A stretch of 64,000 nt of DNA from Aquimarina mycalae (GCF_029906345.1 NZ_JARYGY010000010.1:124001-188000); one strand, 5' to 3'. Shown: positions 46,443 through 56,096, counted from the first letter of the stretch. Notes: generated from the sequence alone by a model not told the origin. Numbers and translations: made by a program.

Positions 46443-46781
46443 TTAGGATAATGTAGAGCCTCCTTTTTCAGAAGTACGAATTCTGTACGCTTCTTTAATA
46501 TCAGATACAAAGATTTTTCCATCTCCAACTTCACCAGTTTTTCCTGCTTCAAGGATAGCTGATATAGCAGCTTCTTCGAATTCATCATTTACTACAATGG
46601 ATAAAAAACGTCTTTGGATATCTGTGGTACTATAAGAGATTCCACGGTATACATGTCCTTTTTGTTCGTTACCTACTCCAGTAACATCCCAATAAGAAAA
46701 AAACGTTATTCCTTTTTCGTGCAACGCTTCCTTTACAACACGATATTTTGATCTTCTGATGATTGCTTCTATTTTCTTCAT
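46443..46781 (-). CDS. glnK: PII nitrogen regulatory protein
   Basis: 112 residues of the PII family. The fold is complete: MKKIEAIIRRSKYRVVKEAL, T-loop QKGHVYRGISYSTT with a Tyr near position 50 at the usual uridylylation site, then AGKTGEVGDGKIFVSDI (B loop) and RIRTSEKG (C loop). The T-loop is about two residues shorter than in E. coli GlnK (GHVYRG instead of GHTELYRG). It senses ATP/ADP and 2-oxoglutarate and gates the ammonium channel encoded next to it. The pairing with amtB supports the GlnK name over GlnB. Confidence 0.93.
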   Translation of the reverse strand: MKKIEAIIRRSKYRVVKEALHEKGITFFSYWDVTGVGNEQKGHVYRGISYSTTDIQRRFLSIVVNDEFEEAAISAILEAGKTGEVGDGKIFVSDIKEAYRIRTSEKGGSTLS

Positions 46782-46818
46782 AAAGACTGAAAAGTTAAAA
46801 TTAATGTTAAATTCAATT

Positions 46819-46851
46819 CAAAAGTATGTTAATTACTTTTTAGCATCCAAA
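46819..46851 (-). promoter_or_regulatory. Promoter of glnK-amtB
   Basis: On the minus strand TTTG (46851-46848) and TACTTTTG (46826-46819), 21 bp apart, fit the Bacteroidetes consensus TTTG-N19-21-TAnnTTTG. Transcription would begin roughly 30 bp before the PII start codon. Confidence 0.65.
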
Positions 46852-46896
46852 TTTTATAGGGTAATCACGTAATTTTTATCATTTTGCAATATTTAC

Positions 46897-46914
46897 CCCC
46901 TAAAAAATTAGGGG
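46897..46914 (+). other. GC-rich stem-loop with T-tail upstream of gltB
   Basis: A 7-bp stem (CCCCTAA/TTAGGGG) with an AAAA loop, then TATTTATTTTTTATT. It looks like a small terminator or attenuator, although it lies between divergent genes about 300 bp before gltB. Confidence 0.5.
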
Positions 46915-46973
46915 TATTTATTTTTTATTGAATAAAATGACAATTTCATACTGGGGTTTTTGTCTTTTTTTAC

Positions 46974-46985
46974 GAAAACGTTTTC
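46974..46985. promoter_or_regulatory. LacI-type palindrome upstream of gltB
   Basis: GAAAACGTTTTC is a perfect 12-bp palindrome with the central CG step typical of LacI/CcpA-family operators. It lies 234 bp before gltB and 193 bp before the PII gene. The regulator is not in this window. Confidence 0.5.
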
Positions 46986-47218
46986 ATTAAAATTCAACAA
47001 CTATCATTGAACTAAAATCCCTTAGTTTATTGAAGGTTTTTGTGCAAAATAGCGTTATTAAATTCGTAATTAGAAGTCGTTATTTTAGGATTATAATACT
47101 CAAATAGTACTTTTTTTATTGAGCTCAGAAAAGTGATGTTCGATACACTGTTTTTCTTTTTACTTACTTAAGGTTTTGTTAATTTCAACAACTTGAAACA
47201 CTTTAGATCAGAAACAAT

Positions 47219-50200
47219 ATGAAGAAACAAGGAATGTATCTGCCAGAATTCGAACACGACGCATGTGGTGCCGGATTTATCTGTAGCTTAGAAGGGAAAA
47301 AGTCTAATGACATTATTCATAAGGCACTTGAGATTCTTGAAAAATTAGAACATCGAGGAGCAGTAAGTTCTGATGGGAAAACAGGAGATGGAGCGGGAAT
47401 ACTGATAGATATTCCTCATGATTTCTTTGTAGAGAATTGTACGTTTGATTTACCAGAAGCTGGTGAATATGCAGTGAGTAATGTATTCTTACCAAAAAAA
47501 GAAAATCAAAGACAATTTTGTATTGATACATTCGAAAAAAATATTACCGATCAAGGTCTTAAACTTTTAGGATGGAGAGATGTACCTGTGGATACGGTTC
47601 ATTTAGGTGAAATCGCAGCAACTACAGAGCCTTTTATAAGACAAATATTTATTGGTAAGCATAATGCAGAGCAAAACTATTTTGACTTCAACCTAAAATT
47701 GTTTACCGCTCGTAAAGTTACAGAGCATACTATATATAGTTCTAAGTTATCTGAAAGCAAATTTTTCTATGTGCCAAGTTTGTCTACAAAGACACTTATA
47801 TTTAAAGGACTTCTAATGCCTGAGGATATTAAGTTGTACTATACGGATCTTATGGACCCTAAAGTAGTAACTAGATTAGCCTTAGTACACCAACGTTTTT
47901 CTACAAATACATTTCCTACTTGGGATTTGGCACAGCCTTTTAGATATATGTGTCATAATGGAGAGATCAATACTTTAAGAGGAAATGTAACCAGAATGCG
48001 TTCTAGAGAAGAATTACTAGAAAGTAATTGGTTTGGAGATGATATTAAAAAGGTATTACCAGTTGTATTAAGGGGAAAATCGGATTCTGCATCTATGGAT
48101 ATGGTGGTGGAGTTATTATTAATGACAGGAAGATCTCTTCCAGAAGTAATGATGATGATGGTTCCCGAAGCTTGGGAAAAGAATCCTGAAATGTCTGAAG
48201 CTAAAAGAGCATTCTACGAATATAATTCTTGTGCTATGGAACCATGGGATGGTCCTGCATCGATACCTTTTACTGATGGAAATTATATAGGTGCTGTATT
48301 AGATAGAAATGGATTAAGACCTTCTCGTTATACTGTAACAAAAGATGGATATGTAATTATGTCTTCTGAAACGGGTGTGGTAGATATCGCACCAAGTAAT
48401 TTGGAGTTTCACGGTAGATTAGAACCAGGAAAAATGTTCTTGGTTGATATGAGCGAAGGAAGAATTATTAATGATGAAGAAATAAAAGAAGAGATTGCGG
48501 CCAAGCATCCTTATAGAGAATGGATCGATACTAATTTAGTACATCTTAAAGATATTCCTTATAATGATTGCCCATTGTTTTTAGGAGAAGAAACAATAGC
48601 AAAACGTAAAGAAGTATTTGGTTATACCCAAGAAGATATAGATACCATCATTGTACCAATGAGTCAATTGGCAAAGGAGCCTATTGGTTCTATGGGGTCA
48701 GATACACCGATTGCAGTACTTTCAGAACGATCACAATTAATTTATAATTACTTTAAGCAATTATTTGCACAGGTAACAAATCCTCCATTAGATGGAATTC
48801 GTGAGGAATTGATCACAGATATTAGTCTTACTTTAGGATCAGATTACAATATTTTCGACATTAATGAAAAACACTGTAATAAACTAAAAATTCAAAACCC
48901 TGTAATTTCCAAAGAAGATTTAGATAAAATCAAAACATATGCAGATAAAGGCTTTAAAGCTACTTCTGTTCCTATGTTGTATAATATTAATAGAGGACTT
49001 AATGGATTAGAAGATGCATTAGAAATAATGTTAAATAAAGTTTCTGAAGAAATCGATGAGGGAAGCAATATTATAATTCTTTCTGATAGAAACGTAAGCA
49101 AACATAGAGCTCCGATTCCAGCATTATTGGCCTGTTCTTTTGTAAATAGCGGTTTGCAGAAATTAGGGAAGCGTTCGCAAGTTAGTATTATTATAGAATC
49201 TGCAGAACCTAGAGAAGTTCATCATTTTGCATTATTATTCGGTTATGGAGCAAGCGCCATCAATCCATATATGGTAAATGAAATTATAAAGGAACAGATC
49301 GAAGACAAAAATATAACGGATTTAGAAGCATTAGAAGCAGTAACAAATTATAATAAAGCTGTAGGTAAAGGAGTGCTGAAAGTAATGAACAAAATAGGAA
49401 TCTCTACGTTGAATTCTTATCGAAGTTCTCAGCTTTTTGAATGTATCGGGATTAATACCCAAGTAGTAGATAAATATTTTCCAAATACAGCCACTAGAAT
49501 CCAAGGTATTGGATTGTATGAGATAGAAAAAGAAATAGCAAAGCGTCATAAAAGAGCATATATAGAGAGAGAAGTAGATGCAGCATTAGATCTTGAAATT
49601 GGAGGTCAATATAGATGGAGACGTAATGGTGAAAAACATCAGTTTAATCCATTATCTGTAGCCAAACTTCAGAAGTCTGTGAGAGATAATGATCCTAAGA
49701 CATATAAAGAATATGCTAATTTAATTAATAAGCAGTCTAAAAGTTTAATGACCATTCGTGGATTATTAGAATTTTCTAATTATGACCCAATCCCATTAGA
49801 CGAAGTAGAGCCTTGGACAGAGATTGTAAAACGTTTTAAAACGGGAGCAATGTCATATGGATCTATAAGTCAGGAAGCTCATGAAAATCTAGCCATAGCC
49901 ATGAATCGTATTGGAGGGAAGAGTAACTCTGGAGAAGGAGGAGAGAATCCATTACGTTTTTATAAGGATGTAAATGGCGATTGGAAAAACAGTGCGATTA
50001 AACAAGTTGCTTCTGGTAGATTTGGAGTATCCTCAAATTACCTCACCAACGCTTCAGAGATACAAATTAAAATGGCGCAAGGAGCAAAACCAGGAGAAGG
50101 AGGACAGTTGCCAGGTCCTAAGGTAAATCCTGAAATAGCAAAAACGCGTAATTCTACGCCATATGTAGGACTGATTTCTCCACCTCCACATCACGATATT

Positions 50201-51718
50201 TATTCGATTGAAGATTTATCTCAGTTAATTTATGATTTAAAATCGGCGAATAGAGATGCTAGAATTAATGTGAAGCTAGTATCAGAAGTAGGAGTAGGAA
50301 CTGTTGCAGCTGGTGTTGCTAAAGCAAAAGCAGATGTTGTATTAATTTCTGGATTTGATGGAGGAACAGGAGCATCTCCGTTAACATCATTAAAGCACGC
50401 TGGATTACCTTGGGAATTAGGAATAGCTGAGGCACAACAGACGTTAGTGGGTAATAACCTTAGAAGCAGAATTGTATTAGAGTGTGACGGACAGTTAAAA
50501 ACGGGACGAGATGTGGCTGTAGCCTGTTTATTAGGGGCAGAAGAATTTGGTTTTGCCACAGCTCCGTTAGTAGCATCAGGATGTGTAATGATGCGAGTAT
50601 GTCACTTAAATACATGCCCTGTAGGTATTGCAACCCAAAATCCAGAATTACGTAAAAAGTTCAAAGGAAAACCAGAACACGTAGTAAATTATATGTATTT
50701 CGTTGCTCAGGAATTGAGAGAGATTATGGCGCAACTAGGTTTCAGAACTATTAATGAAATGGTAGGACAAGTGAATAAATTAGATCGTAAGCAAGCCATT
50801 GAACATTATAAAACTGCTGGAGTTGATCTTTCACCAATTCTACATCAAGTAGAAGCACCTACAGGAGTAGAAGTATATAATTCAGAGACACAAGATCACT
50901 GTTTAGGTAAATCAATTGATTTTGAGATTATTGAACAAGCACATCAGGCATTATTTAGAAAAGAGAAAACTACACTAGATTTTGATATTACAAATACTGA
51001 TAGAGCAGTAGGAGCAATCCTAAGTAATGAAATCTCAAAGATATATGGATCACAAGGATTACCAGATAATACATTGAAGTTGAATTTTAACGGTGCAGCA
51101 GGTCAGAGTTTTGGAGCTTTTGCCACCAAAGGTTTAACAATGATTGTACATGGTAATACCAATGATTACCTGGGTAAAGGGCTTTCTGGAGCTAAATTAA
51201 TTATCAAAGTGCCAGATGAAGCGACTCTAGTGCCAGAAGACAATGTCATTACTGGGAATGTTACCTTGTATGGAGCTACCAATGGAGAAGTGTTTATCAA
51301 TGGAAAAGCAGGAGAACGATTCTGTGTTCGTAATTCTGGTGCAAAAGCGGTTGTAGAAGGAATAGGTGATCATGGATGCGAATATATGACAGGTGGAGTA
51401 GCTGTTATTCTTGGAGAAGTAGGGCGAAATTTTGGAGCAGGGATGTCTGGAGGAATTGCATATATCTATGATGATAAAAAGACATTCGAAGCACATTGCA
51501 ATAAAGAAGCATTGAACCTCGATCCTGTAGAAATACAAGAAGATGTGATAGAATTAAAAGGATTGATAGAGGCTCACTATAATGCTACTTTAAGTCCGTT
51601 AGCACAACGAATTCTGGAAAATTGGGAAAGTGAATTGCCAAAATTCATCAAGATCTTCCCAGAAGAGTATAAGCAAGCTTTAAAACGATTAGAAGAAGAA
51701 AAATTAGCACAAGCATAA
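47219..51718 (+). CDS. gltB: Glutamate synthase large subunit
   Basis: 1499 residues, normal length. A short propeptide precedes the amidotransferase nucleophile Cys16 (EHDACGAGFI), which releases ammonia from glutamine. A central domain and the FMN-binding synthase domain follow (GAMSYGSISQEAHENLA, SGEGGENPLRF, GFDGGTGASPLTSLKHAG). The 3Fe-4S cluster Cys pattern is visible in CVMMRVCHLNTCPVGIATQ. The C-terminal GXGXG beta-helix is present (GATNGEVFINGKAGERFCVR). It makes two glutamates from glutamine and 2-oxoglutarate with the small subunit, whose gene follows after 13 bp. Together with the PII and ammonium transporter genes it forms a nitrogen assimilation block. Confidence 0.97.
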   Translation: MKKQGMYLPEFEHDACGAGFICSLEGKKSNDIIHKALEILEKLEHRGAVSSDGKTGDGAGILIDIPHDFFVENCTFDLPEAGEYAVSNVFLPKKENQRQFCIDTFEKNITDQGLKLLGWRDVPVDTVHLGEIAATTEPFIRQIFIGKHNAEQNYFDFNLKLFTARKVTEHTIYSSKLSESKFFYVPSLSTKTLIFKGLLMPEDIKLYYTDLMDPKVVTRLALVHQRFSTNTFPTWDLAQPFRYMCHNGEINTLRGNVTRMRSREELLESNWFGDDIKKVLPVVLRGKSDSASMDMVVELLLMTGRSLPEVMMMMVPEAWEKNPEMSEAKRAFYEYNSCAMEPWDGPASIPFTDGNYIGAVLDRNGLRPSRYTVTKDGYVIMSSETGVVDIAPSNLEFHGRLEPGKMFLVDMSEGRIINDEEIKEEIAAKHPYREWIDTNLVHLKDIPYNDCPLFLGEETIAKRKEVFGYTQEDIDTIIVPMSQLAKEPIGSMGSDTPIAVLSERSQLIYNYFKQLFAQVTNPPLDGIREELITDISLTLGSDYNIFDINEKHCNKLKIQNPVISKEDLDKIKTYADKGFKATSVPMLYNINRGLNGLEDALEIMLNKVSEEIDEGSNIIILSDRNVSKHRAPIPALLACSFVNSGLQKLGKRSQVSIIIESAEPREVHHFALLFGYGASAINPYMVNEIIKEQIEDKNITDLEALEAVTNYNKAVGKGVLKVMNKIGISTLNSYRSSQLFECIGINTQVVDKYFPNTATRIQGIGLYEIEKEIAKRHKRAYIEREVDAALDLEIGGQYRWRRNGEKHQFNPLSVAKLQKSVRDNDPKTYKEYANLINKQSKSLMTIRGLLEFSNYDPIPLDEVEPWTEIVKRFKTGAMSYGSISQEAHENLAIAMNRIGGKSNSGEGGENPLRFYKDVNGDWKNSAIKQVASGRFGVSSNYLTNASEIQIKMAQGAKPGEGGQLPGPKVNPEIAKTRNSTPYVGLISPPPHHDIYSIEDLSQLIYDLKSANRDARINVKLVSEVGVGTVAAGVAKAKADVVLISGFDGGTGASPLTSLKHAGLPWELGIAEAQQTLVGNNLRSRIVLECDGQLKTGRDVAVACLLGAEEFGFATAPLVASGCVMMRVCHLNTCPVGIATQNPELRKKFKGKPEHVVNYMYFVAQELREIMAQLGFRTINEMVGQVNKLDRKQAIEHYKTAGVDLSPILHQVEAPTGVEVYNSETQDHCLGKSIDFEIIEQAHQALFRKEKTTLDFDITNTDRAVGAILSNEISKIYGSQGLPDNTLKLNFNGAAGQSFGAFATKGLTMIVHGNTNDYLGKGLSGAKLIIKVPDEATLVPEDNVITGNVTLYGATNGEVFINGKAGERFCVRNSGAKAVVEGIGDHGCEYMTGGVAVILGEVGRNFGAGMSGGIAYIYDDKKTFEAHCNKEALNLDPVEIQEDVIELKGLIEAHYNATLSPLAQRILENWESELPKFIKIFPEEYKQALKRLEEEKLAQA

Positions 51719-51731
51719 AACGATATTGAAC

Positions 51732-53195
51732 ATGGGAAAGATAACTGGATTTTTAGAATTTGAAAGAGAGATTGAACAGTACCAACCTGTTAAAGATCGT
51801 ATAAAAGGATATAAAGAGTTTACCGTGCCAATGGACGAAAGTAAGCTAAAAGATCAAGGAGCAAGATGTATGGACTGCGGGATTCCGTTTTGCCATAGTG
51901 GTTGTCCTTTAGGAAACTTAATTCCTGATTTTAATGATGCTGTCTATAGAGGAAAATGGGAAAAAGCGACTCGAATTTTACACGCAACCAATAATTTTCC
52001 TGAGTTTACAGGGAGATTGTGTCCCGCTCCTTGCGAAGAGGCATGTGTTTTAGGAATTAATGAAGATCCTGTAACTATTGAAAATATAGAAAAAAATATT
52101 GTAGAAGAAGCTTTTAAAAATGGTTGGGTTAAAGCAAATCCTCCAGTAAGTAGAACAGGCAAAACTATTGCTGTAATAGGATCAGGACCTGCAGGTTTGG
52201 CAACTGCTCAACAACTCAATCGCGCTGGACATCTGGTTACAGTTTTCGAAAGAGATGAAAAAGTAGGAGGTTTGTTACGTTATGGTATTCCTGACTTTAA
52301 AATGGAAAAGAATGTAATCGATCGTAGAGTAGAAATTCTAGAAGAAGAAGGTATTGTGTTTAAAACGAATACTGCCATAGGAAAAGATATCAAAGCAGAT
52401 GAATTGAAAGCTTCGTATGATGCAGTTGTATTATGTACAGGAGCAACAGTACGTCGTAACTTACCAGTAAAAGGCGCAGATCTTAATGGAGTAGTACAGG
52501 CAATGGATTTCTTAAAACAAAATAACAAACGTGTAGATGGAATTACAGAACTAGGAGAAGAAATACTTGCTACCCAAAAAGACGTGATTGTAATTGGAGG
52601 AGGAGATACTGGATCGGATTGTATTGGAACTTCTATTCGACACGGAGCAACTTCAGTTACTAATTTCGAAATTATGGGTAAGGGAACAATAGAACGACCT
52701 GCGAATCAGCCTTGGCCATTTTGGCCAATGCGTTTACGTACCAGTTCCTCTCATGAAGAAGGTGCAAAACGTAATTGGAGTATATCGACCAAGGAGTTTT
52801 TGGGAGATGAGCACGGTAATCTTAGAGGTTTGATTACCTCTCAAGTAGAATGGATCAAAGAAAATGGGCGTTTTACTTTAAAGGAAATTCCAAATACAGA
52901 GAAAGAATGGAAGTGTGAACTTGCTTTATTGGCAATGGGTTTCACAGGATCAGAACCTACAATTGCAGAACAACTAGGTGTTGATATGGATGCCAGAACT
53001 AATATTAAAGCTGCCGAAGATAATTATGCAACTAATGTAAAAGGTGTTTTTGCTGCTGGAGATACCCGAAGAGGACAGTCATTAATCGTATGGGCAATTG
53101 CAGAAGGTAGACAAGCTGCACATCATATAGATACCTATTTAATGGGTAGTTCAAATCTTCCTTTAAAAGGAGATGGCGATTTGCCAAGAGTTTAG
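51732..53195 (+). CDS. gltD: Glutamate synthase small subunit
   Basis: 487 residues. The N-terminal 4Fe-4S region carries CMDCGIPFCHSGCPLGNLIP and CPAPCEEACVLG. The FAD Rossmann motif is VIGSGPAGLATAQ and the NAD(P)H motif is VIGGGDTGSDC, ending in AAGDTRRGQSLIVWAIAEGR. It passes electrons from NADPH to the large subunit. ATG 51732 is preferred over an in-frame TTG two codons upstream. The C-terminus (residues LPLKGDGDLPRV) is repeated as a decayed copy at 55981-56048, marking an apparent insertion just downstream. A terminator follows. Confidence 0.96.
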   Translation: MGKITGFLEFEREIEQYQPVKDRIKGYKEFTVPMDESKLKDQGARCMDCGIPFCHSGCPLGNLIPDFNDAVYRGKWEKATRILHATNNFPEFTGRLCPAPCEEACVLGINEDPVTIENIEKNIVEEAFKNGWVKANPPVSRTGKTIAVIGSGPAGLATAQQLNRAGHLVTVFERDEKVGGLLRYGIPDFKMEKNVIDRRVEILEEEGIVFKTNTAIGKDIKADELKASYDAVVLCTGATVRRNLPVKGADLNGVVQAMDFLKQNNKRVDGITELGEEILATQKDVIVIGGGDTGSDCIGTSIRHGATSVTNFEIMGKGTIERPANQPWPFWPMRLRTSSSHEEGAKRNWSISTKEFLGDEHGNLRGLITSQVEWIKENGRFTLKEIPNTEKEWKCELALLAMGFTGSEPTIAEQLGVDMDARTNIKAAEDNYATNVKGVFAAGDTRRGQSLIVWAIAEGRQAAHHIDTYLMGSSNLPLKGDGDLPRV

Positions 53196-53230
53196 TTTTT
53201 TAGAATCTAATATTCAATATTAGTGTTAAT

Positions 53231-53266
53231 AAAAGGCTGCTAATCGCTGATTTTAGTAGCCTTTTT
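53231..53266 (+). terminator. gltD terminator
   Basis: AAAAGGCTGCTAA pairs with TTAGTAGCCTTTT (one G-U) and is followed by a T-run. Its sequence is closely related to the hairpins at 56061, 59165 and 60030. Confidence 0.8.
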
Positions 53267-53690
53267 TTATATTGGATGTTACAGTTATTCATACAATGCA
53301 TATTTTGCAGTCTATCTTTATAGGCAATTGATTTCTTATTTTTTTATGAAATACATGAAACATCAATTATCACTCCTTAATCTTTAATGCATTGATGTTT
53401 TTATCCGTATACCTGTTATATTGTTTCGTCACTACAATTAATTAAATATTTCCGCTACTTAAGGGATATGTTGTGGTTTGTTTTCTCTCCTGTCTTCATT
53501 GAATGTTTCTAATTCTAACGACCTGAATTTGTATACTTTATAAGGATGTGTTTTTTGAATGTTTTAATTTTCTTTGACAAAACACTAACAACCATTAGTA
53601 CATTGATTTTTGCAGTTAATACAATTAGAGGTGCTTAAAATGGGGTTTATTTATAGGTTTGATGAAAAATTAACACAAAATCTATGAATT
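53267..53690. other. Intergenic region upstream of the crystallin-like gene
   Basis: About 420 bp, AT-rich. It contains an inverted repeat AACATCAAT-N23-ATTGATGTT (53359-53399) and a TAGGTTTG hexamer-like element (53654-53661) without a good upstream partner. I see no gene in it. Confidence 0.5.
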
Positions 53691-55220
53691 ATGAAATTTA
53701 GAAATTTTAAAAGTACAGTAACAAGATACTTTAAGAAAGTATCATTGATCGTATTAGTAGCCTCAGGCAGTTTTTTATTTAACAGTTGCCAACAGGATAG
53801 TATAGAAGAATTATCGTTGATCGAAGAGGCCGAAGAACTTTCTGTTAATGATGCTGTGAAATCAAAAAATTATTATTATGATGAATATGGGGAATTATCA
53901 GGTACCTCAGAAGGCCCGAATGATGTAGGTATCTCGTATAATGATGGTGTGTCTCCAATAGCATCAAAAGTAGAGCATTCTCGAGGTTACTACCGAAGAG
54001 TCGCTTTTTATCAGTATCGTGATTTCAAAGGAGCACAATGGGATATTTTTACTAAAAAACTATCTGAGAAACGTTATTTACCACTAGCTGCAAGAGATAA
54101 GGGGGTTCTTTCTGTAATTGTCGCACCTCGTTGTAATGCTAATATATATAATAAGGAGGGGAAAAGAATTGTTTGGTTAAATAATTCCTTAAGAAGTACA
54201 CCCAAATTTAGTCGGTTATATTTAGATTCTTCTGATGGAAAACCTTGGACTTATGATTATGCGTGTGTGGCGAATACTCCACATGTAGGTGATGCCTATT
54301 CTGAAAAGAATTTTAGAGGAAATTCTTTACCGTTGTATGCGGATGAAGATTATGAATTTAGGCCACGATATATTTCAGGTTGGTATTATACCCCAATACA
54401 ATCGGTTTCTATGAATGCCGTTAATCAAGATGGAGTATTGCTTTTAAAAGATCCAACTGATTTATCCCGTCCTGCTATTCATTTACATTCTAGAGAAGAC
54501 GTTTCAGATATTGGACGCTTATCGGGTCGAAGAAATCTAAGAATTTATTTAAATCCTGACCCTAAAACTACACACTATTCTTTCCAAGAGTATAAAGGAC
54601 AAAAGATTATTGATTTTTTACGTAGGAAGGATAACTATAAAGGAGGAAAAATATCAGTTACTAAAGCTCAATTAGGATGCTTATGTAAAGCAGTAGGAGA
54701 TCAATGTGAAACAGTAAATGCGGATATATCTCTAGCTAGTAAGGGACTGGATATAGGTTGTCTTACTGCCATAGGTGTTTTTCGTAATTCAATCAAAAAA
54801 GCGTATACAACTACAACAGGAAAAGTAAAAGACATATATAATAACCTACGAGTTGAGACTGATCAAATCGTTAGAGATATGGAAATTGCGGAGGATGAAG
54901 GAGGTATTGAAGAACTCTCAGAGTTATCAATGGAAATGGCAGATTTGGGTACAGAGGCTGTTGCAGCTGCAGAAGAAACAGTACTTATAGGAGCAGAGAC
55001 TGCTGAAGTGGCTGAAGTAGTAGCTGGTGCCTCAGTGGCTGTTGCTGCAACGACCCTAGTAGGATGTGCTCTAGGTGTACATATAACTTTAAAATCGGAA
55101 TATACTCAAGATTGTAAGAATACAATAAATCATTGTAATTCTTCCGAATTTTATGGTAGGGTTACCGTAGTAAATGATTTTAGGATTACCAATAATGAAT
55201 TGTGTAATGAAACTTTGTAA
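53691..55220 (+). CDS. Cys-rich lipoprotein with beta/gamma-crystallin-like repeats
   Basis: 509 residues. A long charged N-region leads to a lipoprotein signal (GSFLFNSC, Cys33). An acidic linker follows, then segments that fit beta/gamma-crystallin Greek keys: VAFYQYRDFKGAQWDIF (about 104-120) with GVLSVIVAP, and DAYSEKNFRGNSLPLY (201-216) with PIQSVSM. A third, weaker copy lies about 255-290. Residues 325-505 hold nine Cys (330, 332, 339, 357, 459, 475, 482, 505 and nearby), an Ala/Glu-rich helical stretch and a hydrophobic segment (VAGASVAVAATTLVGCALGV) able to span or insert into a membrane. I do not recognise the C-terminal half. A thioredoxin-fold gene follows after 56 bp. Function unknown. 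Confidence 0.72.
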   Translation: MKFRNFKSTVTRYFKKVSLIVLVASGSFLFNSCQQDSIEELSLIEEAEELSVNDAVKSKNYYYDEYGELSGTSEGPNDVGISYNDGVSPIASKVEHSRGYYRRVAFYQYRDFKGAQWDIFTKKLSEKRYLPLAARDKGVLSVIVAPRCNANIYNKEGKRIVWLNNSLRSTPKFSRLYLDSSDGKPWTYDYACVANTPHVGDAYSEKNFRGNSLPLYADEDYEFRPRYISGWYYTPIQSVSMNAVNQDGVLLLKDPTDLSRPAIHLHSREDVSDIGRLSGRRNLRIYLNPDPKTTHYSFQEYKGQKIIDFLRRKDNYKGGKISVTKAQLGCLCKAVGDQCETVNADISLASKGLDIGCLTAIGVFRNSIKKAYTTTTGKVKDIYNNLRVETDQIVRDMEIAEDEGGIEELSELSMEMADLGTEAVAAAEETVLIGAETAEVAEVVAGASVAVAATTLVGCALGVHITLKSEYTQDCKNTINHCNSSEFYGRVTVVNDFRITNNELCNETL

Positions 55221-55276
55221 CATAGTTTTAAATCAATAAAATAATTTGATTATAATAAAAATATAAAATTATCATT

Positions 55277-55891
55277 ATGAAAAAATCAATTATAATAGGA
55301 CTGTTTAGCATGCAGTTTCTAGTACTGACAGGAGTACTAACTTCTATCTACATATCTTATAAAAATAGTAACCGTATTGCATTTACAGAAAGTGTATTAG
55401 TAGATACAAAAGATAAACTACATAGTACTTTTAGTGTTATGGATGGTTTAGCAGAAGTTCAACAAGCAGAAGAAGAGGCAAGTAAACCTCTTGAATCTGG
55501 TATAAAAGCACCAGCCTTTGATTTACAGGATGAAAATCTAAAAAAGGTGTCACTAGCAGATTATAAGGGTAAAAAAACATTGCTGGTTTTTTCTCAGCCT
55601 AGTTGCCCTTATTGCATAGATTTTTACCCAGTCCTGAATACTTTTCAGGATAAGAAAGAAGATGTAAACGTAGTCATTATGCAATTAAATTCTGATGCCA
55701 AAGAAAATAAGAAGTATAAAAAGCAATATGGTATAGAAGTACCGATCCTGGCAGCTACGAATACTGAATTGGCAAATTATAAAATACGAACGACTCCAAC
55801 TTCAGTATTATTGGATGAAAATGGTAAAGTGTATCGTACAGAAAATCCTACAACACTTGATGCGTTAGAAGCATTTGTAGAAGGAGAATAA
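55277..55891 (+). CDS. Membrane-anchored thioredoxin-fold protein with CPYC motif
   Basis: 204 residues. An N-terminal transmembrane anchor (about 5-27) and a short coiled linker precede a TlpA/redoxin-type domain: IKAPAFDLQDENLKKVSLAD (about 76-95), active site SQPSCPYC (C110, C113) and cis-Pro region TTPTSVLLDENGKVY. The active site faces the periplasm. Family members reduce or isomerise disulfides, or act as peroxiredoxin-like enzymes. Its pairing with a secreted protein containing eleven Cys suggests it handles that partner's disulfides; this is inferred from neighbourhood. Both genes lie between gltD and a gltD 3' remnant. Confidence 0.85.
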   Translation: MKKSIIIGLFSMQFLVLTGVLTSIYISYKNSNRIAFTESVLVDTKDKLHSTFSVMDGLAEVQQAEEEASKPLESGIKAPAFDLQDENLKKVSLADYKGKKTLLVFSQPSCPYCIDFYPVLNTFQDKKEDVNVVIMQLNSDAKENKKYKKQYGIEVPILAATNTELANYKIRTTPTSVLLDENGKVYRTENPTTLDALEAFVEGE

Positions 55892-55980
55892 GTAACTTAT
55901 TATGAACTGAGTTGATTATTAATCACCATTAATTATAGGCATTGTAATTAGTGGTGATTTCTGTATTTATATTGGTGTAT

Positions 55981-56048
55981 TATTTAATGAAATTGCCTGA
56001 TTACCATTAAAAGGTGACGGTGATTTGCCAAGAGTTTCATTTAATTGA
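55981..56048 (+). pseudogene. gltD: Decayed second copy of the gltD 3' end
   Basis: Reading from 56001, the codons give LPLKGDGDLPRV, the exact last twelve residues of the intact gltD. The stop codon is changed (TAG to TCA), with a new stop at 56046-56048. TATTTAATG just upstream (55981-55989) matches the YLM codons of gltD but is out of phase by one base. The longest exact match to gltD DNA is 16 bp (56022-56037 versus 53178-53193). Three neighbouring codons differ only at silent positions (GGA/GGT, GAT/GAC, GGC/GGT). It therefore came from a homologous gltD gene rather than a fresh copying error. A gltD-like terminator follows at 56061. Confidence 0.82.
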
Positions 56049-56060
56049 AGTGTTACATAG

Positions 56061-56096
56061 AAAAGGCTGTTAATCACATGTGATTAACAGCCTTTT
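56061..56096. terminator. Perfect palindromic terminator after the gltD remnant
   Basis: A 36-bp perfect palindrome (arms 56061-56078 and 56079-56096, centre CACATGTG) with AAAAGGCTG/CAGCCTTTT ends and a T-tail on both strands. It serves the convergent thioredoxin and M43 protease genes. Confidence 0.88.

Larger units (their letters stand above)
46782..47218. other. Divergent glnK/gltB control region, 437 bp
   Basis: Between the PII gene and gltB. Besides the glnK promoter it holds a stem-loop CCCCTAA-AAAA-TTAGGGG (46897-46914) followed by a T-rich run, and a perfect palindrome (46974-46985). A/T-rich otherwise, with no coding frame. I could not place the gltB promoter with confidence. Confidence 0.6.
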
